NCBI GenBank assembly: GCA_945870465.1 | Contig: CAMBSS010000168.1 | Coordinates: forward strand, 1-8,873 | Direction of reading: 5' to 3' | DNA: 8,873 bases | Origin: Bordetella parapertussis | GTDB taxonomy: Bacteria; Pseudomonadota; Gammaproteobacteria; Burkholderiales; SG8-41 | Shown: in pieces, positions 1 to 6,592 of the stretch | Numbering within the stretch: position 1 is the first letter of the stretch | Layout of the letters: the number at the start of each line of letters is the position of its first letter | Program-made: the position numbers and the translations under genes | The notes under the pieces: model-generated | The model's database searches: none | Seen by the model: the letters and a program-made list of their open reading frames with translations, nothing else | What the model was told of the DNA's origin: nothing

Positions 1-93
1 CATGACCTGCTGGAACGGATCGAAAAACGTGTCGATGATGGGCATCTCGGGCCCGAAATCCTTGCGCAGCGCGCGGTGGCGGCGAAAAAACGC
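1..93 (-). other. Short open frame running off the left edge, possible end of an unseen gene
   Basis: Read leftward, this frame is open from an in-frame TGA at 94-96 to the window edge. Its first ATG is at 45-43, giving MPIIDTFFDPFQQVM before the edge. The composition looks protein-like, but I do not recognise a family and there is no clear ribosome binding site before that ATG. The opposite strand is also open here, leading into the Bug-like fossil, so either reading, or neither, may be real. Confidence 0.2.
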
Positions 94-153
94 TCAGGCA
101 TGATGCCCGGTGTGCCGACCATGAGCGAAGCCGGCGTCAAAGACTTTGAAGTG
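70..153 (+). pseudogene. Fossil of a Bug-family (TTT) receptor, internal fragment
   Basis: The frame containing codon 76-78 reads AVAAKKRSGMMPGVPTMSEA, then GVKDFEV. This matches the conserved stretch of Bug receptors that follows the second inter-domain crossing, seen in receptor 2 of this window as AVTAAKRAGAIPELPTIAEA, then GVPGYEA. The family match stops after FEV; the WYG-containing segment and the last 80 or so residues expected next are absent, and the downstream frame (to a stop at 271-273) is unrelated low-quality sequence. Upstream of about position 70 the match is also lost, perhaps through small indels. The fragment is about 28 residues of a protein normally near 320, so it cannot be functional. 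It could be left from a recombination or deletion event near the adjacent repeat element. Confidence 0.6.
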
Positions 154-199
154 CCGCGCGCACGTCAAAGTCGATTAACGGCTGCCTCAAACTCAATGC

Positions 200-337
200 G
201 GAACCACCGATGCACGCCGATGAACGCCGAAAAATCATGGCAGTTTGATGTTTCATGCCTGTCACCCGGATAGCGAATTACCCTGAGTGCGTATTCCAAC
301 ATTTCATCGGCGTTTATCTGCGTTTATCTGCGGTTCC
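200..337. repeat. Dispersed inverted-repeat element, left copy, built from 10-bp units
   Basis: The arm at 200-234 starts GGAACC and continues in 10-bp steps resembling ACGCCGATGA. The arm at 303-337 is its inverted counterpart, with two exact TTTATCTGCG units before GGTTCC. By hand the arms match at about 27 of 35 positions. The middle (235-302) has no obvious gene. A second copy lies at 7754-7851. The pattern resembles short intergenic repeats seen in many proteobacterial genomes whose units resemble AACGCAGATA; no transposase is associated with it here. Confidence 0.65.
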
Positions 338-360
338 ATCGTTTTTGGATTGAATAGACT

Positions 361-1227
361 CTAGTCCGCATGGCGCTTGTCGAAGTCCCAAACCGCCTCG
401 AACCCCATCAGTTTCGCAAATTCGTTGAAGTTGTATAGCGGCGCACTCGCGCCCACGCTCGAGCCGTCGCGCCTCAACGTCTGATACACCGAATCAAGCG
501 CAGCACCGGCCGCAAGAAACCCGGTGGCCGGGAATATCGCAATCCGGTAGCCCAGCTTTTCGAGTTGAGCGGACGGCAAAACCGGCGTCTTGCCGCCTTC
601 GACCATGTTCGCCATCAGTGGCAACTCGAAACTCGCGCAGATTTTTTCCATCTCGCGCTCCGACTCCGGCGATTCCACGAACAATATGTCGGCACCGGCC
701 TTGGCGTAAGCGTCGGCGCGGCGCAGCGCTTCGTCCAGGCCGTGCGCAGTGCGTGCATCGGTGCGCGCAACGATCAGGATATCGCCGTCACCGCGCGCCT
801 CGACCGCAACGCGGATTTTTTTCACCATGTCGGCGGCGGGAATCACGCGCCGGCCCGGCGTGTGGCCGCATTTTTTCGGGAATTCCTGGTCTTCGAGCTG
901 CACCGCCGCCGCGCCAGCCTTGATATAGCCGCGCACGGTATGCGCGACGTTCAGCAAACCACCGTAACCCGTATCCGCGTCGGCAATCAAAGGCGTGCTC
1001 GCGATCGTGCAGATCTGGTTCACGCGACCGACCATGTCGGAATACGTCGCCAGCCCGGCGTCGGGCAAGCCCAGATGCGAAGCGACTACCCCAAAACCCG
1101 TCATGTAAAGCGCCGGGAATCCCATGCGGTCGGCGATGCGCGCCGAAATCATGTCGTAAACACCCGGCGCGGTGATCAGGCCTTTGGCTGCCAGCCGCGC
1201 GCGCAATACGCCTGCCGTCGATGTCAT
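361..1227 (-). CDS. Isocitrate lyase/PEP mutase family enzyme (2-methylisocitrate lyase or oxaloacetate decarboxylase type)
   Basis: A 288-residue cytosolic TIM-barrel enzyme of the ICL/PEPM superfamily, whose members make or break C-C or P-C bonds next to a carboxylate in an Mg-dependent way. Visible family features are the metal-binding DADTGYGG at 83-90 (Asp83, Asp85), EDQ at 112-114, the gating-loop motif KKCGH at 118-122 with the catalytic Cys120, RTD at 155-157 and NMVEGGKTP at 207-215. The intact KKCGH favours a lyase such as 2-methylisocitrate lyase, or a close decarboxylase or carboxyphosphonoenolpyruvate mutase relative, over PEP mutase proper. Length is normal for the short bacterial subfamily. 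The ATG is preceded on its strand by AAGGAAAG about 5 nt upstream, which supports this start. It is divergent from Bug receptor 1, with 132 bp between start codons, so the two may be co-regulated. The exact substrate cannot be read from sequence. Confidence 0.9.
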   Translation of the reverse strand: MTSTAGVLRARLAAKGLITAPGVYDMISARIADRMGFPALYMTGFGVVASHLGLPDAGLATYSDMVGRVNQICTIASTPLIADADTGYGGLLNVAHTVRGYIKAGAAAVQLEDQEFPKKCGHTPGRRVIPAADMVKKIRVAVEARGDGDILIVARTDARTAHGLDEALRRADAYAKAGADILFVESPESEREMEKICASFELPLMANMVEGGKTPVLPSAQLEKLGYRIAIFPATGFLAAGAALDSVYQTLRRDGSSVGASAPLYNFNEFAKLMGFEAVWDFDKRHAD

Positions 1228-1359
1228 ATGCTTTCCTTGTTAAAAACCCGCGGCGGCGTGTGCCATACTATGCGCAAACATCGGCGTGCGCGGGACAAAC
1301 CGGATGATAATCCAATCGGTGCCCGCTCATGCCGGACATAAAAGAAGGAGGAGAAAACA
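1228..1359. promoter_or_regulatory. Divergent intergenic region with strong RBS for Bug receptor 1
   Basis: This spacer must hold the promoters of both flanking genes. The rightward gene has a near-perfect Shine-Dalgarno, AGGAGG at 1346-1351, 8 nt before its ATG. A GATAAT at 1306-1311 could be a -10 box for the rightward gene, but no good -35 hexamer sits 16-18 bp upstream. I found no convincing leftward promoter or operator palindrome. Confidence 0.4.
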
Positions 1360-2340
1360 ATGCGCCCTGCCCTGAGATTTTCATTGCGTGCCTGCTGCGG
1401 TCTTGCGCTGATGGTCTTTGCGCATGCCGGCCATGCCCAACCCTATCCGCACAAATCGATCCGGCTGATCGTGCCCTACGCTGCCGGCGGTTCGACCGAC
1501 GCGCTGGCGCGCGCCGTCGGCCAGAAACTCGGTGAAGCATTCAGCCAGCAAGTCATCGTCGACAACCGCACCGGCGCCAACGGCAATATCGGCACCGACA
1601 TGGTCGCCAAGGCCAATGCCGACGGCTACACGCTGCTGATGGCATTCGACGCGACGATGGTCATCAATCCGTCGGCTTACAGCAAGCTGCCTTTCGATCC
1701 GGTCAAGGATTTCGCGCCCATCACCAAGGTTGCGGCGCTGCCGCTCATCCTCGTCGCGCATCCGTCGTTTCCGCCGTCGAATACCAAGGAACTGATACCG
1801 TACGCAAAAAGCAAATCCGGCCTCAATTATTCGTCGTCGGGCCATGCGAGCACACCGCACCTCGCAATGCTCCTGTTCGAGCAACGCACCGGCACCCAGT
1901 TCACGCATATCGCCTACAAGGGCGGCGGCCAGGCCGTCATCGACGTGCTGGCAGGCCAGATCCCATTACTGGCAACTGCAATTCCGACTGTGCAAGCGCA
2001 TATCAAGGCCGGCAAACTCAAAGGCATCGCGCTGACGAGCGCCAAACGCCATGCGTCTTTGCCTGACGTCGGCACTTTCGCGGAAGGCGGGCTGACCGGC
2101 TTTGATATCTCCGCTTGGTACGGCCTGCTTGCCCCCGCCGGCACGCCGCGTGCAGTGGTCATGCGCGTTCACGACGCAACCGTGAAAATCCTCGCCACGC
2201 CGGAAATGAAAGACCGCTTCCAGAACACCTTGGGCGGCGATGCGGTCGGCAACACGCCGGAACAGTTTGCCGCTGACATCAAGAGCGATATCGAGCGCTG
2301 GGGGAAAATCGTCCGCCAGACCGGCATCAAGCTCGAGTAA
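1360..2340 (+). CDS. Bug-family periplasmic substrate-binding receptor 1 (TTT type)
   Basis: A 326-residue extracytoplasmic solute receptor of the Bug (Bordetella uptake gene) family, which captures small carboxylates for tripartite tricarboxylate transporters. It has a typical signal peptide: a basic start, a hydrophobic core, and probable cleavage after GHA at residue 26. The mature part begins QPYPHKSIRLIVPYAAGGST, the family's N-terminal strand and first ligand loop. Further hallmarks are VIVDNRTGANGNIGTDMVA at about 65-83, ADGYTLL near 87-93 and WYGLLAPAGTPR in the second lobe. The length is standard. The start is fixed by AGGAGG 8 nt upstream. It is divergent from the KKCGH-containing lyase and ends 6 bp from the convergent stop of receptor 2, with no terminator visible between them. 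No TctA or TctB gene is nearby, so membrane partners must be elsewhere. Ligand unknown. Confidence 0.93.
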   Translation: MRPALRFSLRACCGLALMVFAHAGHAQPYPHKSIRLIVPYAAGGSTDALARAVGQKLGEAFSQQVIVDNRTGANGNIGTDMVAKANADGYTLLMAFDATMVINPSAYSKLPFDPVKDFAPITKVAALPLILVAHPSFPPSNTKELIPYAKSKSGLNYSSSGHASTPHLAMLLFEQRTGTQFTHIAYKGGGQAVIDVLAGQIPLLATAIPTVQAHIKAGKLKGIALTSAKRHASLPDVGTFAEGGLTGFDISAWYGLLAPAGTPRAVVMRVHDATVKILATPEMKDRFQNTLGGDAVGNTPEQFAADIKSDIERWGKIVRQTGIKLE

Positions 2341-2346
2341 AAATCC

Positions 2347-3309
2347 TCAGTCGGCGCGCGCGCCGGAATCCTTGACGACTTTCGTCCATTTCGCCAGATC
2401 GCGCTTGAGCACGGCCGCGAATTCTTCCGGCGTGCTGCCGACGACTTCGCCGCCATCCGCCGCGATGCGTGCACGCGTATCGTCGTTGCGCAGGTCGGCA
2501 ATGATGGCCGCGTAAAGCTTAGCCGTGATTTCCGGCGGCGTGCCGGCGGGTGCCATGACGCCGTACCAGGTAACGGCCTCGTAGCCGGGCACACCCGCCT
2601 CCGCAATCGTCGGCAACTCGGGAATCGCGCCGGCGCGCTTGGCTGCCGTCACGGCAAGCCCTTTCAATCTGCCGCTCTTCACCTGCGGCAGCGTCGGCGG
2701 CAAATTCAGGAGACCCATTTCAACCTGCCCGCCAATGACGCCGAGCGCGGCGGATGGTGCGCCCTTGAACGGGATATGCACGATGCGTATATTGGCCATG
2801 GTGCGAAACAGTTCGCCCGACAAATGCGCAGTGGAACCGCTGCCGCCCGAACCGAAAGACAACTGGCCCGGACGCGCTTTCGCGAGAGCTATCAATTCGC
2901 GCACCGATTTCACCGGTAATGACGGATGCACGATGAGAATATTGGGCGCGATGGAAACGATGGTGATCGGCACGAAATCCCGCACCGGGTCCCATGACAA
3001 TTTCGGATACAGGGCGGGACTCACTGCATGCGACCCGGCGCTCGCCATCACGAGCGTATAGCCGTCGGGCGGCGCTTTGGCCGCAAGCTCGGCCGCAATC
3101 GACCCGCCGGCGCCGGCCCGATTCTCGATGACGACCGGTTGTCCGAGCGCAACGTTCAGTTTCTGGCCGACGATGCGCGCGGTGATATCGGGGCCGCTGC
3201 CGGCCGCCGCGGTGACTATCATGCGGATCGGCTTGGCCGGATATTGCGCGGCGGTCTGCGCCGCCGCGGGAAGCGCAATGAGCAAAGCGAGCAACAAAAA
3301 GATCGGCAT
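2347..3309 (-). CDS. Bug-family periplasmic substrate-binding receptor 2 (TTT type)
   Basis: A solute receptor of about 320 residues in the same family as its convergent neighbour but clearly divergent from it. The proposed start gives MPIFLLLALLIALPAAAQ, a signal peptide, followed by YPAKPIRMIVTAAAGSGPD, the first-lobe motif. VVIENRAGAGGSIAAELAAK and PPDGYTLVMA follow, and WYGVMAPAGTPPE and GSTPEEFAAVL close the second lobe. The open frame continues far upstream, antisense to the neighbouring gene; that extension is not credible. The start is uncertain: the n-region at 3309 has no Lys or Arg and no good ribosome binding site, and an ATG at 3390-3388 would add 27 residues including several Arg. 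I prefer 3309 because it places the signal peptide at the terminus. The receptor is divergent from the second ICL/PEPM gene and probably shares its control region. Ligand unknown. Confidence 0.9.
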   Translation of the reverse strand: MPIFLLLALLIALPAAAQTAAQYPAKPIRMIVTAAAGSGPDITARIVGQKLNVALGQPVVIENRAGAGGSIAAELAAKAPPDGYTLVMASAGSHAVSPALYPKLSWDPVRDFVPITIVSIAPNILIVHPSLPVKSVRELIALAKARPGQLSFGSGGSGSTAHLSGELFRTMANIRIVHIPFKGAPSAALGVIGGQVEMGLLNLPPTLPQVKSGRLKGLAVTAAKRAGAIPELPTIAEAGVPGYEAVTWYGVMAPAGTPPEITAKLYAAIIADLRNDDTRARIAADGGEVVGSTPEEFAAVLKRDLAKWTKVVKDSGARAD

Positions 3310-3374
3310 GTGCGCGTCCGGACAAATTCGAAGTCCGATGATACCGGTAAACGGATTGCGCTGCCGCACGCCGA

Positions 3375-3403
3375 TTGACAGCGGCGGCATTACCGCCAAG
3401 AAT
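3375..3403 (+). promoter_or_regulatory. Probable promoter with inverted repeat in the spacer, ahead of the second ICL/PEPM gene
   Basis: A consensus -35 TTGACA (3375-3380) is followed after exactly 17 bp by AAGAAT (3398-3403), which matches the -10 consensus at 4 of 6 bases. The spacer contains GGCGG-CATTA-CCGCC (3383-3397), a palindrome where a repressor or activator could bind. A second -10-like TAAAAT at 3419-3424 lacks a matching -35. Inferred from sequence only. Confidence 0.4.
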
Positions 3404-3443
3404 GCTGGCCTCGCGCCATAAAATTCCTGCCGCGTCAAAACCT

Positions 3444-3456
3444 GGAGGATCCCTTG
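3444..3456 (+). promoter_or_regulatory. Shine-Dalgarno that selects a TTG start
   Basis: GGAGG at 3444-3448 stands 5 nt before a TTG at 3454-3456. No ATG lies near the start of the conserved protein: the first in-frame Met is at residue 51, inside the barrel. The strong Shine-Dalgarno and the alignment of the N-terminus with the family therefore make TTG the likely initiator, which may also limit expression. Confidence 0.65.
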
Positions 3457-4365
3457 ATACAAAGACCAACGTCCGTTCTGCGCTCGCTCGTCAAGCGCGG
3501 CAAATTTCTTGAGCTGCCCGCGGCATTCGATCCACTCACCGCGCGCATAGTCGAAGCCGCCGGCTTCAAGTCGATCTACAACGGCGGGTTCGTGACTGGA
3601 GGCATGTCCGCAATCTCGGAGCCCCTGCTCACCATGACCGAGCAGATCGGTGTCGCCGCCAATATCGCGGCGACCGTCAAAATCCCGGTCGTGATGGACG
3701 CCGGCGCCGGCTGGGGCGAGCCGCTGCATACCATGCGCACCGTGCGCGAATGCATCCGCAACGGCATCGCCGGCGTGCACATCGAAGACCAGCTCTTCCC
3801 CAAGCGCGCGCACTACCATACGTATATTGCGCACAACATTCCGATCAACGAATACACCGACAAGATCCGCCTCGCCTGCGAGCAGCGCGACCGCAGCGAT
3901 CCCGATTTCGTGATCATCGCGCGCTCGGACGCCTGCCGCGAGCAGGGGTTCCAGGAAGCGGTCAAACGCGTCAACCGCGCTGCCGACGTTGGCGCCGACA
4001 TGGGGTTGATATTTCCGCGCTCCGCGGCCGAGACCATCAAGACGCCCAAGGTTTGCAAAGTTCCGATGGTCTACGTGCAAAGCCGCGGCAACCGCGACGG
4101 CCGTCCGCTGTACAGCTTCAAGCAGCTCGAAGACATGGGTTACGCGGGCTGCATCGACGCCATCCTCGCCGTCGGCGTCCACTTTCACTTCATGACCCGC
4201 GCGATGAAGGAACTGAAAAAGACCGGCGATTACACGGGCATGACCAATGCGGAATACGTAGCCGCGCGCCACGGCACAGAAACCCTGATCGGGCTGGACG
4301 ATTACTACGAGATTGAACGCAAGACAGTCGAGAAAGATTACGTCAAGAAGCGCAAAAAGTCCTAG
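3454..4365 (+). CDS. Divergent isocitrate lyase/PEP mutase family protein lacking canonical active-site residues
   Basis: A 303-residue TIM-barrel protein of the ICL/PEPM superfamily, recognised by LPAAFDPLTARIVEAAGF at 21-38, VVMDAGAGWGEP at 79-90, GVHIEDQLFPKR at 107-118 and VIIARSDA at 153-160. Two key positions differ from the classical family. DADTGYG becomes DAGAGWG, so the second metal-binding Asp is Gly84. KKCGH becomes KRAHYH, so the catalytic Cys is Ala119. Asp82 and Glu111 are kept. These changes argue against ordinary isocitrate or methylisocitrate lyase chemistry; a decarboxylase, hydrolase, mutase or other activity is possible. The C-terminus is an unusual Lys/Arg-rich tail, KDYVKKRKKS. 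Start is TTG after GGAGG. It is divergent from Bug receptor 2 and 39 bp upstream of the dehydratase-like gene, so it may lead the rightward transcript. A decayed relative of its 3' end lies at 7560-7664. Confidence 0.88.
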   Translation: MIQRPTSVLRSLVKRGKFLELPAAFDPLTARIVEAAGFKSIYNGGFVTGGMSAISEPLLTMTEQIGVAANIAATVKIPVVMDAGAGWGEPLHTMRTVRECIRNGIAGVHIEDQLFPKRAHYHTYIAHNIPINEYTDKIRLACEQRDRSDPDFVIIARSDACREQGFQEAVKRVNRAADVGADMGLIFPRSAAETIKTPKVCKVPMVYVQSRGNRDGRPLYSFKQLEDMGYAGCIDAILAVGVHFHFMTRAMKELKKTGDYTGMTNAEYVAARHGTETLIGLDDYYEIERKTVEKDYVKKRKKS

Positions 4366-4404
4366 AGCGATCCGCAACTCCGATCAATATAGAACCGGCA
4401 GCCA

Positions 4405-5565
4405 ATGAAAATCGCGCAAATTGAACCCTTAGTGCTTAACGTATCCGAAAAAACCAACTGGTTTTTTGTGCGCATCACTGACGATGCGGGACGCGCCGGC
4501 ATCGGCGAAGCTTCGCTCAATGGCTGGGAGCCCGCCCAACTCGCCTACCTCGAAAGCATCAGCGGCGGTTTTGTCGGCAAAACGGCCGCCGACGTTGCCC
4601 CGCTGCTGCGCGTATACCCGCATTCTCCCGGTGCCCTGGTTGCGAGTTCCGTCCTCAGCGCGCTCGAGCAGGCGCTCACGGACCTGCGCGCGCGGCAGGC
4701 CGGCGTGCCGGTCCACGCGCTGCTCGGCGGGAATGCGCGCAAAGCCGTGCGCGTTTATGCCAACATCAACCGCGGCGCGCGCGACCGTTCGCCAGACGGC
4801 ATTGCGCAGGCAGCGCGCGACGCGGTCGCCGCCGGATTTGGCGCGGTCAAAATCGCGCCGTTCGACGGTGTGTACTGGAAGGATTTCGCAAACGCAGGCG
4901 CGTCTAGCCGGATCAAGGCCGGGATCGACCGCGTCTATGCGATACGCGAGGCGGTCGGCCCGGACGTCGAAGTGATGGTCGATTGCCACTGGCGCTTCGA
5001 CGAGGCGTCCGCTTTGCAACTCGCACGCGACCTCAAAGCGGCGCGGCTGTTCTGGCTCGAGTGCCCGGTCTCGGAAAATCCGCAGTGGTTTGCGGCGCTG
5101 CAGCGCGTGCGTACCGAAGCCAACCGGCTCGGCATGAAGCTCGCGGGCGCCGAAAGGCAGATCGCCGACAGCGGTTTCGTACCGTTTATCGAAGACCGCC
5201 TGCTCGACGTGGTAATGCCCGACATCAAATACGCGGGAGGCTATGCGGAAATGCTGCGGATCGCCGCGCTGTGCGCGCGCAACGCGGCGGACTTTTCTCC
5301 GCATAACCCGAGCGGGCCAATCTGCAACCTCGCCAGCATGCACGTGTGCGCGGTCGCGCCGGCATTTCTCATACTCGAGCACCAGCTCGCGGAAAGCCCG
5401 CTCTACTTCGACGCCGTGGGCGGATTCAGACCTCAAATCGCCAATGGGTGTTTCCAGATTCCGGAGGCGCCCGGCATCGGCGCCGATCTCGATGACGTAG
5501 TGTTGCACGCGCACCCGTTCCGGCCGCTCGCGCCGAATGCGAATCTCGACGCGCGCCTGGGCTAA
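4405..5565 (+). CDS. Mandelate racemase/muconate lactonizing enzyme family protein, acid-sugar dehydratase-like (enolase superfamily)
   Basis: A 386-residue enolase-superfamily enzyme with an N-terminal capping domain (about 1-120) and a TIM-barrel domain. Such enzymes abstract a proton alpha to a carboxylate, with Mg2+ held by three acidic residues. Candidate ligands are Asp193 in VMVDCHWRFD, Glu219 in FWLECPV and Glu250 in KLAGAERQ. The D-x-H pattern (Asp193, His195) and His300 in SPHNPSGP resemble the general acid/base histidines of the D-galactonate dehydratase-type subgroup. Glu325 in LILEHQ is another conserved acid. The KxK motif of racemases and cycloisomerases is not present; only Lys149 (AVKIAPF) is there. 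A dehydratase giving a 2-keto-3-deoxy acid is therefore the best guess, substrate unknown. The Shine-Dalgarno before the ATG is weak (GGCAG). Receptor 3 starts 7 bp after its stop, indicating an operon in which that receptor may deliver its substrate. Confidence 0.88.
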   Translation: MKIAQIEPLVLNVSEKTNWFFVRITDDAGRAGIGEASLNGWEPAQLAYLESISGGFVGKTAADVAPLLRVYPHSPGALVASSVLSALEQALTDLRARQAGVPVHALLGGNARKAVRVYANINRGARDRSPDGIAQAARDAVAAGFGAVKIAPFDGVYWKDFANAGASSRIKAGIDRVYAIREAVGPDVEVMVDCHWRFDEASALQLARDLKAARLFWLECPVSENPQWFAALQRVRTEANRLGMKLAGAERQIADSGFVPFIEDRLLDVVMPDIKYAGGYAEMLRIAALCARNAADFSPHNPSGPICNLASMHVCAVAPAFLILEHQLAESPLYFDAVGGFRPQIANGCFQIPEAPGIGADLDDVVLHAHPFRPLAPNANLDARLG

Positions 5566-5572
5566 GCGAACC

Positions 5573-6553
5573 ATGCATACGACCGTTCGACTTGCGTGCA
5601 GCCTCGCCTTTTGCCTCGTGCTCGTGCTCGTGCCCGGCGCGGCGCACGCGCAAGCCTACCCGCACAAACCCATCCGCGTGATCGTCGGCTCCGCGCCGGG
5701 CGGCGCGCCGGACATACTCGCGCGCGCGATCGCACAAAAAATGACTGCCGTGCTCGGGCAACAGGTCGTGATCGACAATCGCGCGGGCGCGAGCGGCGCC
5801 ATCGGCGCGGAAATGACCGCCAAGGCCGCGGCCGATGGCTACACGCTGTTTCTGGCGACGAGCATGGGCTTCGCGATGCTGCCGCACCTGAAGAAAAACA
5901 TGCCGTACGACGCGCTCAAGGACTTTGCCTCGATCACGCAGATCGCGTTCGCCTCCAACGTGCTCGTCGTCAACCCCGCCGTGGCGGCGAAAAACGTAGC
6001 GGAGCTGCTGCAACTCGCGAAAGCGAAGCCGGGCGCCCTGAACTTTGGATCGGCCGGCAACGGCAGTCCCGCGCACGTGGCGGGCGAAATGCTCAATGTC
6101 ATGGCCAGCGTGCACATGACGCATGTGCCGTACAAAGGCGCGGCGCCCGCACTTCTGGACGTGATCGCCGGGCAGGTGCAGTTCATCATAACGTCGCCGA
6201 TCTCGGCGGCGCCGCACATCGCCAGCGGCAAAGTGCGCGCACTGGCCACCACCGGCAGCAAGCGCAATCTGTCGCTGCCGGATTTGCCGACCGTCGCGGA
6301 TACCCTGCCGGGATTCGAAATCACGCAATGGTGGGGGCTTTCGGCGCCGGTGCGCACGCCGCGCAGCGTTATCGAGCGCCTGCACAGCGAGGCCGCCAGG
6401 GCCATCACCTCGCCGGAACTGCGCGAGCGCATCGCGCGCGACGGCGCAGTAGCGGTGGGCGGAACGCCGCGGGAATTCGACGCGTTGATCGCCGCCGAAT
6501 TCAAGCGCTTCGGCGACGTCATCCGCAAGGCCGGCATCCTGGTGGACGAATAG
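5573..6553 (+). CDS. Bug-family periplasmic substrate-binding receptor 3 (TTT type)
   Basis: A 326-residue solute receptor. The signal peptide MHTTVRLACSLAFCLVLVLV ends in PGAAHA, with probable cleavage at residue 26, exactly as in receptor 1. The mature start AYPHKPIRVIVGSAPGGAPD and the later VVIDNRAGASGAIGAEMTAK and AADGYTLFLA are family hallmarks, as are HVPYKGAAPALLDVIAGQVQ and WWGLSAPVRTPR in the second half. An upstream in-frame ATG at 5537 would overlap the dehydratase-like gene and add 12 residues before the signal peptide, so the ATG at 5573 is chosen. It follows the previous stop by only 7 bp with no strong Shine-Dalgarno, which suggests translational coupling. The context points to a carboxylate or sugar-acid ligand processed by the preceding enzyme. 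No TTT membrane subunit is present in the window. Confidence 0.93.
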   Translation: MHTTVRLACSLAFCLVLVLVPGAAHAQAYPHKPIRVIVGSAPGGAPDILARAIAQKMTAVLGQQVVIDNRAGASGAIGAEMTAKAAADGYTLFLATSMGFAMLPHLKKNMPYDALKDFASITQIAFASNVLVVNPAVAAKNVAELLQLAKAKPGALNFGSAGNGSPAHVAGEMLNVMASVHMTHVPYKGAAPALLDVIAGQVQFIITSPISAAPHIASGKVRALATTGSKRNLSLPDLPTVADTLPGFEITQWWGLSAPVRTPRSVIERLHSEAARAITSPELRERIARDGAVAVGGTPREFDALIAAEFKRFGDVIRKAGILVDE

Positions 6554-6592
6554 CCGCGTTCACCCCACGCAACCACTCTAACCGGACTCAAC

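Noticed and set aside
200..337. CRISPR array or tandem minisatellite, suggested by the repeated TTTATCTGCG units.
   Set aside because: The units are 10 bp, directly adjacent and only a few in number, without unique spacers; the inverted-repeat arrangement fits a dispersed intergenic element instead.
2341..2346. Shared bidirectional terminator between the convergent receptors 1 and 2.
   Set aside because: Only 6 bp separate the stop codons, and no stem-loop with a T-run is visible around them.
3310..4377. Minus-strand open frame continuous with Bug receptor 2, apparently giving a 676-residue fusion protein.
   Set aside because: The extension is antisense to the second ICL/PEPM gene, which has clear family motifs, and has no recognisable domain. 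The signal peptide of receptor 2 marks the true N-terminus near 3309.
4429..5574. A 381-residue minus-strand frame opposite the dehydratase-like gene, and similar antisense frames at 565-1341 and 5426-6385.
   Set aside because: All lie over well-supported genes on the other strand and show the Arg/His-rich shadow composition without motifs.
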